Below are positions 1-8,409 of a DNA stretch of 16,182 nucleotides, piece by piece (position 1 is the first letter of the stretch; each line of letters starts with the position of its first letter). The notes beneath the pieces were generated by a model. The model made no database searches and had not been told where the DNA came from. It worked only from the letters and a program-made list of their open reading frames with translations. Both the position numbers and the translations under genes were made by a program. This stretch comes from JADHUC01 sp964617665 (lineage in GTDB: Bacteria > Planctomycetota > Planctomycetia > Pirellulales > Pirellulaceae), in NCBI GenBank assembly GCA_964617665.1, contig CAZUAH010000302.1:1-16182 (forward strand), in the 5' to 3' direction.

Positions 1-60
1 ACTTTTTTCGGGGGGGGGGCCCGCGGCGTGTTCCGCGCCCCCCCCCCGGGCCCCCCCCCC
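1..60. repeat. G/C homopolymer inverted repeat at window start
   Basis: A run of ten G is followed by GCCCGCGGCG, a short spacer, then CCGCG and two long C runs. The two halves are complementary enough to fold into a very GC-rich hairpin. Nothing else in the window has this composition. It could be a real hairpin, but homopolymer blocks of this kind at the very edge of a sequence are often contig-end or read-quality artefacts. No gene is supported here. Confidence 0.5.
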
Positions 61-92
61 CAAAACGGCTAATTCAAAGTGGCGCTGTCCAA

Positions 93-107
93 CTAAGCAG
101 TGCTTAG
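93..107. promoter_or_regulatory. Short perfect inverted repeat upstream of the first gene
   Basis: CTAAGCA and TGCTTAG flank a single central G, about 100 bases before the ATG of the zinc-ribbon gene. The arms are 7 bp and perfect. The size and place suit a dimeric repressor operator, but no second copy was noticed, so the role is a guess. Confidence 0.25.
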
Positions 108-207
108 AAACAAATGCGCGGTTCCCGGTGCCACAACTGTGGAAATAGCCGTGTTTCTCCCTAATTCAATTGTGCAAACATTAGTCAACTCCGCTTAGTT
201 TCTTTTC

Positions 208-882
208 ATGCCAATCACGGTTGTTTGCCCCGGTTGCCACAAACGGTTCAAAGTCAGCGACGAGCACGCTGGCAAGAAGGGACCGTGTCCAAAGTGCAAG
301 ACGCAAATCAAGGTCCCAGACAAGATCGACGAAGTTGTCGTCCATGCACCAGACAATTTCGGCCCAAAGGACGCTGCCGGCCGCGCGGTCTTGAAACCCA
401 TCGAGCGTACGGAGACGAAATTCTCGCTGGTTTTGACCATCATCATCATCGTCGCGGTTTTGCTCACCCTGGGGATCGCCTGGATGTTTCGTCCGGCAGA
501 AGGAGAAGAGGTCGCGATGCCTCTGTTGGCGTTCGGAGCCATCATTTTGGCACCGGGGCTGGCGTGGGCCGGATATACATTCCTGCGGGACGATGAACTA
601 GAGCCACACCGCGGATTCGGGCTGTGGATTCGCGTCGGAGCTTGTGCTCTCGTATACGCCATCCTGTGGGGACTCGTGGTGTTGGTTCGGGTCTACGTCT
701 TCGAAAACGACCCGTTCGAAGTGGTCCACATGGTCGTTATTCTGCCCATCATGGTGGCTATCGGCAGTTTTGCCGCCTATGCGAGCCTCGACCTGGAATT
801 CGGCACGGCAGCGATCCACTACGGAATGTACTTGGGCGTTACCGTCGTGCTACGGCTGATCATGGGCCTTCCGGCGATCTAG
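208..882 (+). CDS. Zinc-ribbon (MJ0042-like) multi-pass membrane protein
   Basis: A 224-residue protein of unknown function. Residues 1-35 form a small zinc ribbon with two knuckles, C7-x2-C10 and C27-x2-C30, of the type annotated as MJ0042 or zinc-ribbon domains. After a charged linker (about 36-70) come roughly five hydrophobic segments near 73-93, 104-124, 143-165, 173-192 and 203-222, so the ribbon is probably cytoplasmic on a membrane anchor. Proteins of this layout are abundant in planctomycetes, but their role is not established. The ATG at 208 is chosen because the zinc ribbon starts straight after it; no clear Shine-Dalgarno precedes it. It converges with the DUF4190-like gene, with 84 bases between them and no obvious terminator. 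Confidence 0.8.
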   Translation: MPITVVCPGCHKRFKVSDEHAGKKGPCPKCKTQIKVPDKIDEVVVHAPDNFGPKDAAGRAVLKPIERTETKFSLVLTIIIIVAVLLTLGIAWMFRPAEGEEVAMPLLAFGAIILAPGLAWAGYTFLRDDELEPHRGFGLWIRVGACALVYAILWGLVVLVRVYVFENDPFEVVHMVVILPIMVAIGSFAAYASLDLEFGTAAIHYGMYLGVTVVLRLIMGLPAI

Positions 883-966
883 TCGAAGCCCAGCCCCCGC
901 TCAAGACGTGAACAACGATGTTCAGCTAACCCACCGTCGTTTTCGCGCGTTCTCCACCAGTGCGGA

Positions 967-1323
967 TCACTGCATCTGCTGAAATTGCTGCATGATGCTC
1001 GGCACGTTGATCACGATGCTGAGGATCAATAGCCCGATGCCCAGGACCAATGCGGCCACACCACAGATCAGGCCAGCCATAGCCATTCCTTTGCCGCCGC
1101 CGGTACCAGCTTTCACTTGGTTCAGCGCAAGGAAACCGGTGATGATTGCCGCGATGCCAAGAGCTCCACCGAGCAGCGTGCAACAACAGTTGCTCACAAT
1201 GCCGACGATACCAAGTACCAAAGATGTAACCGCCAATCCAGTGCTTGGCGCCTGTCCTGGTGGCAGACCACCAACGGGAGCGCTACCTACGAATTGTGGT
1301 GAGTCATAGGGGTTCTCGCTCAT
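967..1323 (-). CDS. Small DUF4190-like membrane protein
   Basis: A 118-residue protein. The N-terminal 27 residues are polar and rich in proline and glycine (starting MSENPYDSP). Two hydrophobic blocks follow, about 28-67 and 78-107, separated by a Gly-rich linker (GTGGGKG). The pattern of a Gly/Ala-rich first membrane block that contains a Cys cluster (NCCC), the linker, and a second block matches the DUF4190 type of small membrane protein, whose function is unknown. The frame is open further upstream to 1545, but I chose the ATG at 1323 because GGAGA lies 6 bases before it and because the upstream extension is Arg-rich and looks non-coding. It is divergent from the glycosidase gene at 1571. 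Confidence 0.8.
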   Translation of the reverse strand: MSENPYDSPQFVGSAPVGGLPPGQAPSTGLAVTSLVLGIVGIVSNCCCTLLGGALGIAAIITGFLALNQVKAGTGGGKGMAMAGLICGVAALVLGIGLLILSIVINVPSIMQQFQQMQ

Positions 1324-1329
1324 GAATGT

Positions 1330-1334
1330 TCTCC
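1330..1334 (-). promoter_or_regulatory. Ribosome binding site deciding the start of the DUF4190-like gene
   Basis: GGAGA on the minus strand, 6 bases before the ATG at 1323. It supports this start over the longer open frame reaching 1545. Confidence 0.6.
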
Positions 1335-1570
1335 AGTGGTCTTTGAGCCGGACGCGTGAAGGCGCGGAGAAACCGCCACCTCTTGGTGCAGCCACGGAAT
1401 CTAAACGACATTGTGGCAGCACCCAGGTCAGCCGAAAACCACCCTTCCGACAAGTATGTGAGGGGCGAGCCCTCCCAAGCTGATTGACCGCTGTAATCGG
1501 GCAGTCGTAGAATGCGCGGCCGTCAAATGATGGTGTGCGACACATTCCCTAGGACCCGGACGGTGCTGAA

Positions 1571-4500
1571 ATGACGCAACTTCTCAAAAAGACGATTTCC
1601 GTTTTCACGCTGCTTCTCATGGTCCCTTGTGGCGAGCTGCCTGCAGCCGATCTCACGCCCGTACCGAATGCTCGGTTCGAACAAGGCGACCAATCGCCAG
1701 CGCATTGGCAGTTGACGGGCAAAGGTCGGTGGGTGGACAAGAAGTGGCTGGAAGTGACCGGCAATGGCGACGACTCAAGCTACTGGCGGTGTGACGATGT
1801 CCGTTTTCAGCCGCGAAGTCTTTACCAGTTCCGGACATTTGCTCGCCGCACCAGCGGCAGCGGGACGGCAATAACCGGACCGACGTTTGCCAACCGGGAC
1901 CAGAGCAAAGTAACCCGCAACTGGCAATGGATCGGCCATGTTTTTCGTGCGCCGGAAAAGGTCGATGGCGGTTACCTGCGTCTTGGGCACTGGCATGCCA
2001 CCGGAGCCATACAGTTCGATGCAGTCGAAATAGCGCCGGTCGTGCCCGTGCACCGGCAGTTCGGTGAACTGACTCTTGGCGAAGGAGAATCGATCCAGGA
2101 CGGCGAGTATACATTTGCCGGAACGTTCAGCCACCGTGGCAGCAACTACCATCGCACCTTGGACAGCGCCACCGCGTCGTTCAACTCAGACCGTTGGGTC
2201 TTCGGATCCGGCAGCCAGATCACGTATCGTTTCGCTTTGCCCGGGCACGAATTCCAAGCCGGTACGGTCCAGGCAAACGTCAACTATCACGTGCGCGGCA
2301 GTTGTCAGGTCGAAGCGAGTCGCGACGGTCAGATGTGGCATCAGCTTGTCTTGCAGGAAGGATTGGGTACCGCGGTTGCCGACCTGCCCGGCGAATTGCT
2401 CCCGGCCAGAGAGTTGTTGGTTCGTTTGCTCCCGTCAAACGATACGGGCTATTTCCAAGTTAACCGAGTCGACTTCCGCGCACGACTGAGCAGCAATGCA
2501 CCAGACGCCGTTGGCGAAACGTTGTACGCCGAAGCCGAGGAGTCCAGCGACAAGGTCTCGTTTGAATCGATGACGATTCATCGCGATTCCAGTACGGGAA
2601 ACGATGTCTTGCGTATGAGCGTCAAGAATACTGGCTCACAAACGCAGCAAGTAACGTTGAACGTCCACGATCCGCTGCTGGATGCGCCGACGGCCAACTC
2701 GCAGGCGGTGGCGGCTGGCAAAGCGACTCAATTTGATGCCGTCCTCTCCGCTGGGAAGTCCGGCGAACGGGATGTGAGATTCCGTGTAGTCGCTGCCGAC
2801 GGTTCCGCGTCAGCGGCCAAGTTGACGATCACCGTGCCTGACTTCTACCGCACCGACTATGGCAAGCGGATCGAGGGAATCGTGGGCGATACGGCGGTGT
2901 GGTGGTGCGATGCGACGCACAAAGTGCCGCGCCGAAGACCGCTGCCTGCCGCGACCGCGCCTGCCGCGCAACTAGAGGCCGCTCGGCACGACTACGAGGC
3001 TGTGCAGATCGTCGTTCGGCCCACCGAGCCGCTGGAAGGTCTCGTGGCCAAGCCCAGCCCACTGGCCGGACCGGGTGGCGCAAAGATCCCTGCGGACAAC
3101 GTTCGCATCCTGCAGGTCTACTACCACTTTGTTCACCATCCAACTGATGACACGGGCTTGCGCGAATGGTGGCCCGATGCGTTGCCGCCACTGGACGAGC
3201 CGATCGACGTTGCGGCGGGGCAAAATCAACCTTTGTGGATTCTGATTCATGTTCCGCTGGACGCAGCACCCGGCGACTATGCGGGCCATATTTCGCTGAG
3301 CGCGAAGGGCTTCTCGGCGGAGGTACCGCTACGTCTGCACGTGTGGGACTTTGCACTGCCGAAGCGTAACCACTTGGAGACGAATTACGGTCTGAGCGTG
3401 GGCAACATATTTCGTTATCACGGGCTGAAGACCGAGGCAGACAAACGGAAGGTGTTGGACCTTTATCTTCAATCGTTTGGCGAGCACCGCATCAGTCCGT
3501 ACGATCCCACGCCGCTTGATCCGATCCGTGTCAACTTCTTGTCCGAGCAGGATCCGCCGCGTGCCGAGGTGGACTTCAACGGATTCGACCGCGCGATGGA
3601 GCATGCCGTCGAGCAGTACGGATTTACGGGCTACCGATTACCGATCCAGGGAATGGGTGGCGGCACGTTCCACAGCCGTCACGCGCCTAAGATCGGTTCA
3701 TTTGGTGAGGAGACGCCCGAGTACAAAGCCATGTTCTCCAGTTACGTGAGCCAGCTCGAGAAGCACTTGCGCGAGAAGGGTTGGCTGGACATGGCATACG
3801 TCTACTGGTTCGACGAACCAGCGCCACGAGATTACGATTTCGTGGCCGGTGGCATGCGCCGGCTGAAACAGTACGCTCCGGGCCTGCGACGCATGTTGAC
3901 CGAAGAGCCGGACGACAACGTGCTGGCCGGATTGGTCGACATCTGGTGTCCGGTCAGCCACAACTACGAGCATGAAGAGGCTGAAAAGCGGCGAGTTCAC
4001 AAAGAGCGTTTCTGGTGGTATGTGTGCACGGGGCCCAAGGCGCCGTATTGCACATTGTTCATCGATCATCCGGCCACCGACCTGCGAATTTGGCATTGGC
4101 AGACGTGGCAGCGATCGATTGTCGGAACACTGGTGTGGCAGTCGAACTACTGGACGTCCAGTGCCGCTTTCCCGGACCAGGCCCAGAATCCATATGAAGA
4201 TCCGATGGGCTATGTAAGCGGTTATTCGACGCCGCGCGGCGTTCGCCGCTATTGGGGCAACGGTGACGGCCGGTTCATCTATCCGCCGCTGGCCGCTGCC
4301 GTTCCCGGCAGGTCCGGATCGGAACCCGTGATCGCTCCGCCTGTATCGAGCATCCGTTGGGAAATGATCCGCGAAGGCGTTGAAGACTACGAATATCTGT
4401 ACCTACTGCGAGAGCTAATCGAAAAGAACCGCGATCGGATATCGGAAGAGGAGATCCGTCGCTACCAAGCGCTACTGGAGGTACCCTCCGCGATCACGAC

Positions 4501-4588
4501 AGACATGACCACGTTCACGACCGACCCAACGCCGATCTACGATCACCGACGTGCCGTGGCCGAGGCGATCGAGGCGTTGGTGAACTGA
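1571..4588 (+). CDS. Secreted DUF4091 / GH123-type glycoside hydrolase
   Basis: A 1005-residue protein, probably an exported enzyme acting on glycans that carry N-acetylhexosamine. The first ~26 residues form a signal peptide (KK, hydrophobic core, likely cleavage after LPAA). Residues ~27-330 are beta-rich and resemble carbohydrate-binding or discoidin-like modules. Residues ~340-430 look like an Ig-like linker. The C-terminal half resembles DUF4091, now described as the GH123 catalytic domain. The motif VYWFDEP places an adjacent Asp-Glu pair at D748-E749, matching the GH123 catalytic dyad (Asp orients the acetamido group, Glu is the acid/base). The end, around residues 925-945, has the REGVEDYEYLYLL signature typical of DUF4091 proteins. 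Characterised GH123 enzymes are beta-N-acetylgalactosaminidases; the substrate here is inferred. No strong Shine-Dalgarno is seen. The gene converges with the C25 protease across an inverted repeat. Confidence 0.85.
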   Translation: MTQLLKKTISVFTLLLMVPCGELPAADLTPVPNARFEQGDQSPAHWQLTGKGRWVDKKWLEVTGNGDDSSYWRCDDVRFQPRSLYQFRTFARRTSGSGTAITGPTFANRDQSKVTRNWQWIGHVFRAPEKVDGGYLRLGHWHATGAIQFDAVEIAPVVPVHRQFGELTLGEGESIQDGEYTFAGTFSHRGSNYHRTLDSATASFNSDRWVFGSGSQITYRFALPGHEFQAGTVQANVNYHVRGSCQVEASRDGQMWHQLVLQEGLGTAVADLPGELLPARELLVRLLPSNDTGYFQVNRVDFRARLSSNAPDAVGETLYAEAEESSDKVSFESMTIHRDSSTGNDVLRMSVKNTGSQTQQVTLNVHDPLLDAPTANSQAVAAGKATQFDAVLSAGKSGERDVRFRVVAADGSASAAKLTITVPDFYRTDYGKRIEGIVGDTAVWWCDATHKVPRRRPLPAATAPAAQLEAARHDYEAVQIVVRPTEPLEGLVAKPSPLAGPGGAKIPADNVRILQVYYHFVHHPTDDTGLREWWPDALPPLDEPIDVAAGQNQPLWILIHVPLDAAPGDYAGHISLSAKGFSAEVPLRLHVWDFALPKRNHLETNYGLSVGNIFRYHGLKTEADKRKVLDLYLQSFGEHRISPYDPTPLDPIRVNFLSEQDPPRAEVDFNGFDRAMEHAVEQYGFTGYRLPIQGMGGGTFHSRHAPKIGSFGEETPEYKAMFSSYVSQLEKHLREKGWLDMAYVYWFDEPAPRDYDFVAGGMRRLKQYAPGLRRMLTEEPDDNVLAGLVDIWCPVSHNYEHEEAEKRRVHKERFWWYVCTGPKAPYCTLFIDHPATDLRIWHWQTWQRSIVGTLVWQSNYWTSSAAFPDQAQNPYEDPMGYVSGYSTPRGVRRYWGNGDGRFIYPPLAAAVPGRSGSEPVIAPPVSSIRWEMIREGVEDYEYLYLLRELIEKNRDRISEEEIRRYQALLEVPSAITTDMTTFTTDPTPIYDHRRAVAEAIEALVN

Positions 4589-4614
4589 ACCGTGTCTTCG
4601 AGGCCAGTCGTCTC

Positions 4615-4686
4615 CGGGAGGGCGAAGCTCCTGCTGAGCCGTTTCCTGGCACCGACGCACGGCTCGGCAGGAGCCTCGCCCTCCCG
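4615..4686. repeat. Long inverted repeat between convergent genes, probable bidirectional terminator and planctomycete-type intergenic repeat
   Basis: Two 27-base arms (4615-4641 and 4660-4686) flank an 18-base loop. The arms match at 25 of 27 positions, and on the minus-strand transcript the two differences would be A-C type while on the other they are G-U compatible. The element sits 26 bases after one stop codon and 27 before the other, between convergent genes, which suits a bidirectional terminator. From memory, the arm sequence (GGGCGAGGCTCCTGCCGAG and close variants) recurs often in planctomycete intergenic regions, as in REP-like elements. That recurrence cannot be verified here. Confidence 0.7.
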
Positions 4687-4713
4687 ATTTTGATGCTATC
4701 GCGTCGGCGAGGG

Positions 4714-6222
4714 TTATCGGACTTTCATAGCAGCGGTGTAGATCCCATCGGGACCGATTGCACAAAGCCGCAGCCACCCGGGTTTGTCGACGGTGCCTGT
4801 CCATGATTCCGACTCGGAACGAGTCGCGACCGGGGTGAACGCGAAGGCCTCATTTGCCTCCCGAAAGGCATTGTGCATTTCGTCCTTGTCCGTGCTCTTC
4901 TTGTTCCGGAACGGTGTTTCGTTTGTGGCTGGCCGGAAATCGACGTGTAGGTTCGTTGCACCGTCTGGGCGAGTTGCTTCCCAACGCCAGCCATCGTCCT
5001 GACGTTCGACGCGCGCTTCAAACGGCTTCGGGATACGCAATTGCGTTGCCGGATCGCCGAGCAAGACGTACATAAGTGCCTGATCTCGCTGAAGCTTCTG
5101 AACATTGATCTGGTCTTCCAGCTTGCCTTCCACATCACGCAGCACCTGCTCGACCAGGAAGTTCCGGGCTTTCAGAGCCTCGCGCTGAGCCTTTAGCCAA
5201 ATCGTGCCAATGCGGCTCTCCTTACCATCCAGCGCGCCGAGCAAGCTGGTGGCCGTGTAGTAGTTTGTCAGCGGATGCGACTCGGTCGTTGCGGCGATCG
5301 TTGCGACGGGACCAGCGGGAAGCAACAACAGGGATTCGGCCATCGAACGAGATGCCCGATCGAAGTAGCCGGACTCGCACGAGAACACGACAAGAGGTGC
5401 GGCGGGTTGACCTTTCGCGAGCCTCTGTTCCGCATCTGCGGACGTGTACCAGATGATCCTGTCGTTGTGCCTCATCGAGTAGAAGCGATCGGCGTTGGCG
5501 TGGCCCGCCATGATGTGGCAGATACCGCCCTGTCCGATCATTTTCGTGAACTGTACAGGTTGATCTGGCGGCCAGCCGCAAAGCGGATGCTTTAGATCCG
5601 ATACGATCAGCCGGGCCTCGACCCACGGCGGAACGGTTGTTCGCATGAACGACAAGAGGAATCCCATCGCGAGTGTATCAACTGCCGTTCCGTATCCTGG
5701 TGATCCACACCATGCGGCCATGCAAAGATCCTGCACGGACGGCTCCCGCTGTTCGAAATCCAGGGTCTTCTTGACTGCCAACTCCACTTCAGCCGCTGTC
5801 CGGGCAGGAATGCGGCCAACGGGTATGTCGGGCACCAAGTCGCCATCGACGTCTCCCCAAACTGCATCGGAAGCGAACTCGTGACGTTGCACGTTGCGCC
5901 ATCGGTAAAGTGCTTGTCGTTTCGCCGGCAGGTACCATGGTTCGTTTTCCTTGCCAGCTTCGTCGTCACCTACCAGCAGCAAGAAGGCCGGTCGGCGCGG
6001 CGTGCTCGCAAGCGCCTTCTCAATAGTCTCAGTGGAGAGAATCACTTCGAACCCGTCGGCGCGACGCTTGTCTGTCAACGGGCCAAGTGGCGCAACCAGT
6101 TGAGGTTTCGCGACGACGAGCCAAATGGGTTTCTCCTCAGCGCCCCACGCGGGATAGAGGGTTCCGGGCACGATGATAAGATGCGCCAACAGCAACGTAG
6201 TGCCATGTCTCGTAATGATCAC
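4714..6222 (-). CDS. Secreted gingipain-like cysteine protease (peptidase family C25)
   Basis: A 502-residue protein, probably an exported endopeptidase. The start is set at the GTG at 6222: AGGAG lies 7 bases before it, and it gives a signal peptide (MIITRHG, hydrophobic core LLLAHLIIVPGTLYPAWGA). A TTG at 6258 would add 12 polar residues and is less likely. The next ~50 residues (PIWLVVAKPQLVAPLGPLTDKRR) match the start of the C25 fold. H241 in IMAGHAN and C282 in VVFSCESGYFD occupy the positions of the gingipain His-Cys dyad. A beta-rich tail (~410-502) resembles the Ig-like module that follows C25 domains. No type IX secretion domain or sorting signal is seen at the C-terminus, unlike in Porphyromonas. 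It is transcribed divergently from the beta-helix gene and convergently with the glycosidase. Cleavage specificity cannot be told. Confidence 0.85.
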   Translation of the reverse strand: MIITRHGTTLLLAHLIIVPGTLYPAWGAEEKPIWLVVAKPQLVAPLGPLTDKRRADGFEVILSTETIEKALASTPRRPAFLLLVGDDEAGKENEPWYLPAKRQALYRWRNVQRHEFASDAVWGDVDGDLVPDIPVGRIPARTAAEVELAVKKTLDFEQREPSVQDLCMAAWCGSPGYGTAVDTLAMGFLLSFMRTTVPPWVEARLIVSDLKHPLCGWPPDQPVQFTKMIGQGGICHIMAGHANADRFYSMRHNDRIIWYTSADAEQRLAKGQPAAPLVVFSCESGYFDRASRSMAESLLLLPAGPVATIAATTESHPLTNYYTATSLLGALDGKESRIGTIWLKAQREALKARNFLVEQVLRDVEGKLEDQINVQKLQRDQALMYVLLGDPATQLRIPKPFEARVERQDDGWRWEATRPDGATNLHVDFRPATNETPFRNKKSTDKDEMHNAFREANEAFAFTPVATRSESESWTGTVDKPGWLRLCAIGPDGIYTAAMKVR

Positions 6223-6229
6223 GGAGTCG

Positions 6230-6234
6230 CTCCT
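6230..6234 (-). promoter_or_regulatory. Ribosome binding site deciding the GTG start of the C25 protease
   Basis: AGGAG on the minus strand, 7 bases before the GTG at 6222. It favours this start over the upstream TTG at 6258, which would lie upstream of the site itself. Confidence 0.65.
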
Positions 6235-6262
6235 AGTGTGGCGCTTTGCCGCAGCCAAGGTT

Positions 6263-6307
6263 GGACGGAGCTCCAGACCCGTCCCGGTCGGACTTGGAAG
6301 TCCGTCC
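6263..6307. repeat. Imperfect inverted repeat in the divergent intergenic region
   Basis: Outer arms GGACGGA and TCCGTCC, then TCCA and TGGA separated from them by 2-base mismatches, enclose a 19-base loop. A smaller palindrome, CGGACTTGGAAGTCCG, overlaps the right half. The element lies between the divergent C25 and beta-helix genes. GGACTTCCAAGTCCG-like repeats seem to me common in planctomycete intergenic DNA, but this is memory rather than a search. It may be a mobile repeat remnant or part of the promoter region. Confidence 0.5.
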
Positions 6308-6450
6308 TACAAGGACGTGCGAACAGCGCGTTCTTGATGTACAGTGTGCTGAAGGGTCACAACAAGAGCGGAAGTCAAAGACTGCCTTGACGTTCAATGC
6401 TCTTGTTGTCCGTAGAATTCCATCAGCCGTTACCATTCTGCCGATGCACC

Positions 6451-8376
6451 ATGCTTGTAGCAACCATCCTGACTTCCGTACTGCTCCTGCCAACTGCCGA
6501 CAATGCACTGATCGAAGTAGCCGCCGACGGTCGCGCGATTCCAGCTGGCGCGCATGCACAAGACAACGACCCGGACCGATCCGTGTCTGGTGATCTGTAC
6601 GTCGAGCCGTCAACGCTGCACTCGTTGGGATTCGAGTGGGAGGTTCGTGGAGACGACAACCGAAATGGACGAGTATCGGTACGATATCGCGAATTGGAGC
6701 AAAACGCATGGAAACAAGGAATGGACTTGCTACGCATCAAAGGCGAGCGAGTCGGACGCAAAGCGAAATCGCCCAGAGACAATCCCACGTGGGAATACGT
6801 CTGCGGCAACTTGTATGCGGGAAGCGTTCTGTTTCTACAGCCCGGGACGGCGTATGAAGTCAAACTGACGATGGCCGATCCGGATAACGGATCGAGAGGT
6901 TTGGTCGACGAGAAGCATTTGGTCGTCGCTACCAAGTCTGAACCGAAGACATTCGTCGATGGGCGAAAGTTGCACGTGTATCCGCCGGGCCACGAGGGCC
7001 AGAAGATCCAACCGGCTTACGACGGTTTCTTGGCTGCCTACGAGCAGGCCGAACCAGGCGACCAGCTTCTGTTGCACGCGGGCCGGTACAGCGGTTCGTA
7101 CAGGCTGGACAAGAGTGGGACTCGCGAACGTCCTATTGTGATTCGCGATGCAGGTGACGGCCCGGTCGTGTTTCAAGGTAATTCAAACGCGGGCAAAGTC
7201 ACTCGCGAGCCGATCAAGGGGACGGACGATGTCCATTGGCACGAAAACGTATCGTTGTTCGACGTCAGTTCCGCCAACCACCATTGGTTTCAGGGCTTGA
7301 CGATTCGCAACTACGAATATGGCATTCACAGCGGCGATCAGGGAACGACGCGCGGCCTGACCGCTCGATATTGTCGCTTCGAGGACTGCGGCTGGTCCGG
7401 CATTCTGATCCGCTCGGCAGCGTGCCGCGATATCTACATTGCCGATAACGTGTTCCGTGGCACGCGAGGCACTTGGTTTCGCAGCGAGCAGAAACCGTTT
7501 CCATACAAAGGTGTCTGGGTGAACGGCCAAGGTGTCGACGTCTGCCACAACTTGGCTCAAAACCACAAGGACGGGATAAGCGTTTTCGGCAAAGTGACGG
7601 ATCGAAAGGTCTTCGAGAAGAAGGTCGCGTCCATCGACTTCTACAATAACGATGTTGGCCAGAGCTGGGATGATAACGAAGCAGACGGCGGACAACACAA
7701 CATACGTTTCTTCTGCAATCGGCTGGTGGATCAGCACGTGGGCCTGAGCGCCCAGCCGATCTATGGCGGGCCGTGCTACTTCGTTCGCAACGTGCAGTAC
7801 AACATTACTCGTGGTGTGCCTTTCAAAACCAATGTCCAACCGGCGGGTGTGCTGATCTATAACAACACCAGCGTCTCTTGTGGAATGATCAGCGGCAAAG
7901 GAGTGGCGACGATCACCGCCGGCTATTCCAACTCGCGGATCTTCAACAACCTCTTCTTGGGCTTAGCCGGCCCTACGTTGAACAGCGGGTTCTTTGATTC
8001 AGGGGTCAGCCAGATCGACTGCAACGGCTACACGGTGGTGGGACCGATCGAGTGGACCACTTTCGACGAACGGTGGATGCCAAAACGTCGGCAGAGTTAC
8101 AAGACGTTGGAGGAATTCGCTGAATCCACGGGCTGCGAGCGACACGCGGTCACCATCGGTTTCGAGGATTTGATGAACGTGCCCGAACCGCCGTGTGAGT
8201 CGAAGACACATACGAACCTGAACTTCGGCGATGCACGGCCGAAAGAAGGTTCGCGTGCCGTGGATGCCGGCACTGTAGTTCCCAACGTCACAGACGGCTT
8301 CTCCGGCAGTGCTCCGGACCTGGGTGCGTACGAACTCGGGCATCCGTTGCCGCATTACGGTCCGCGCCAGCGGTAG
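6451..8376 (+). CDS. Secreted right-handed parallel beta-helix protein with N-terminal FnIII-like domain
   Basis: A 641-residue protein from the chosen ATG, which begins a signal peptide (MLVATILTSVLLLPTADNA). An in-frame ATG at 6397 would add 18 residues; neither has a clear Shine-Dalgarno, so the start is uncertain. Residues ~45-165 look like a fibronectin type III module. From ~195 the sequence follows the pectate-lyase-like solenoid pattern, beginning GDQLLLHAGRYSG and GTRERPIVIRDAGDGPVVF and continuing with repeated NxF/GI/YNN rungs to ~560. The C-terminal GSAPDLGAYELG is typical of such planctomycete proteins. The fold suggests a polysaccharide lyase or hydrolase, or a carbohydrate-binding protein; I could not assign catalytic residues. 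It ends 33 bases before the sulfatase start, so the two are probably co-transcribed. Confidence 0.8.
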   Translation: MLVATILTSVLLLPTADNALIEVAADGRAIPAGAHAQDNDPDRSVSGDLYVEPSTLHSLGFEWEVRGDDNRNGRVSVRYRELEQNAWKQGMDLLRIKGERVGRKAKSPRDNPTWEYVCGNLYAGSVLFLQPGTAYEVKLTMADPDNGSRGLVDEKHLVVATKSEPKTFVDGRKLHVYPPGHEGQKIQPAYDGFLAAYEQAEPGDQLLLHAGRYSGSYRLDKSGTRERPIVIRDAGDGPVVFQGNSNAGKVTREPIKGTDDVHWHENVSLFDVSSANHHWFQGLTIRNYEYGIHSGDQGTTRGLTARYCRFEDCGWSGILIRSAACRDIYIADNVFRGTRGTWFRSEQKPFPYKGVWVNGQGVDVCHNLAQNHKDGISVFGKVTDRKVFEKKVASIDFYNNDVGQSWDDNEADGGQHNIRFFCNRLVDQHVGLSAQPIYGGPCYFVRNVQYNITRGVPFKTNVQPAGVLIYNNTSVSCGMISGKGVATITAGYSNSRIFNNLFLGLAGPTLNSGFFDSGVSQIDCNGYTVVGPIEWTTFDERWMPKRRQSYKTLEEFAESTGCERHAVTIGFEDLMNVPEPPCESKTHTNLNFGDARPKEGSRAVDAGTVVPNVTDGFSGSAPDLGAYELGHPLPHYGPRQR

Positions 8377-8396
8377 TTCTTTGAGACGAGATCATT

Positions 8397-8401
8397 AGGA
8401 G
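8397..8401 (+). promoter_or_regulatory. Ribosome binding site deciding the sulfatase start
   Basis: AGGAG is 8 bases before the ATG at 8410. It is only 2 bases from the in-frame TTG at 8404, so the ATG is the better start. Confidence 0.65.
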
Positions 8402-8409
8402 CCTTGGAT

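Noticed and set aside
1324..1545. N-terminal extension of the DUF4190-like gene
   Set aside because: The extension is Arg-rich and unlike the family, and the internal ATG at 1323 has a good ribosome binding site.
2829..3356. A 175-codon minus-strand frame within the glycosidase gene
   Set aside because: Arg/Pro/Ser-rich shadow of the GH123-type coding sequence.
7183..7839. A 218-codon minus-strand frame inside the beta-helix gene
   Set aside because: It is a shadow of a well-supported plus-strand gene and shows no domain or start signal.
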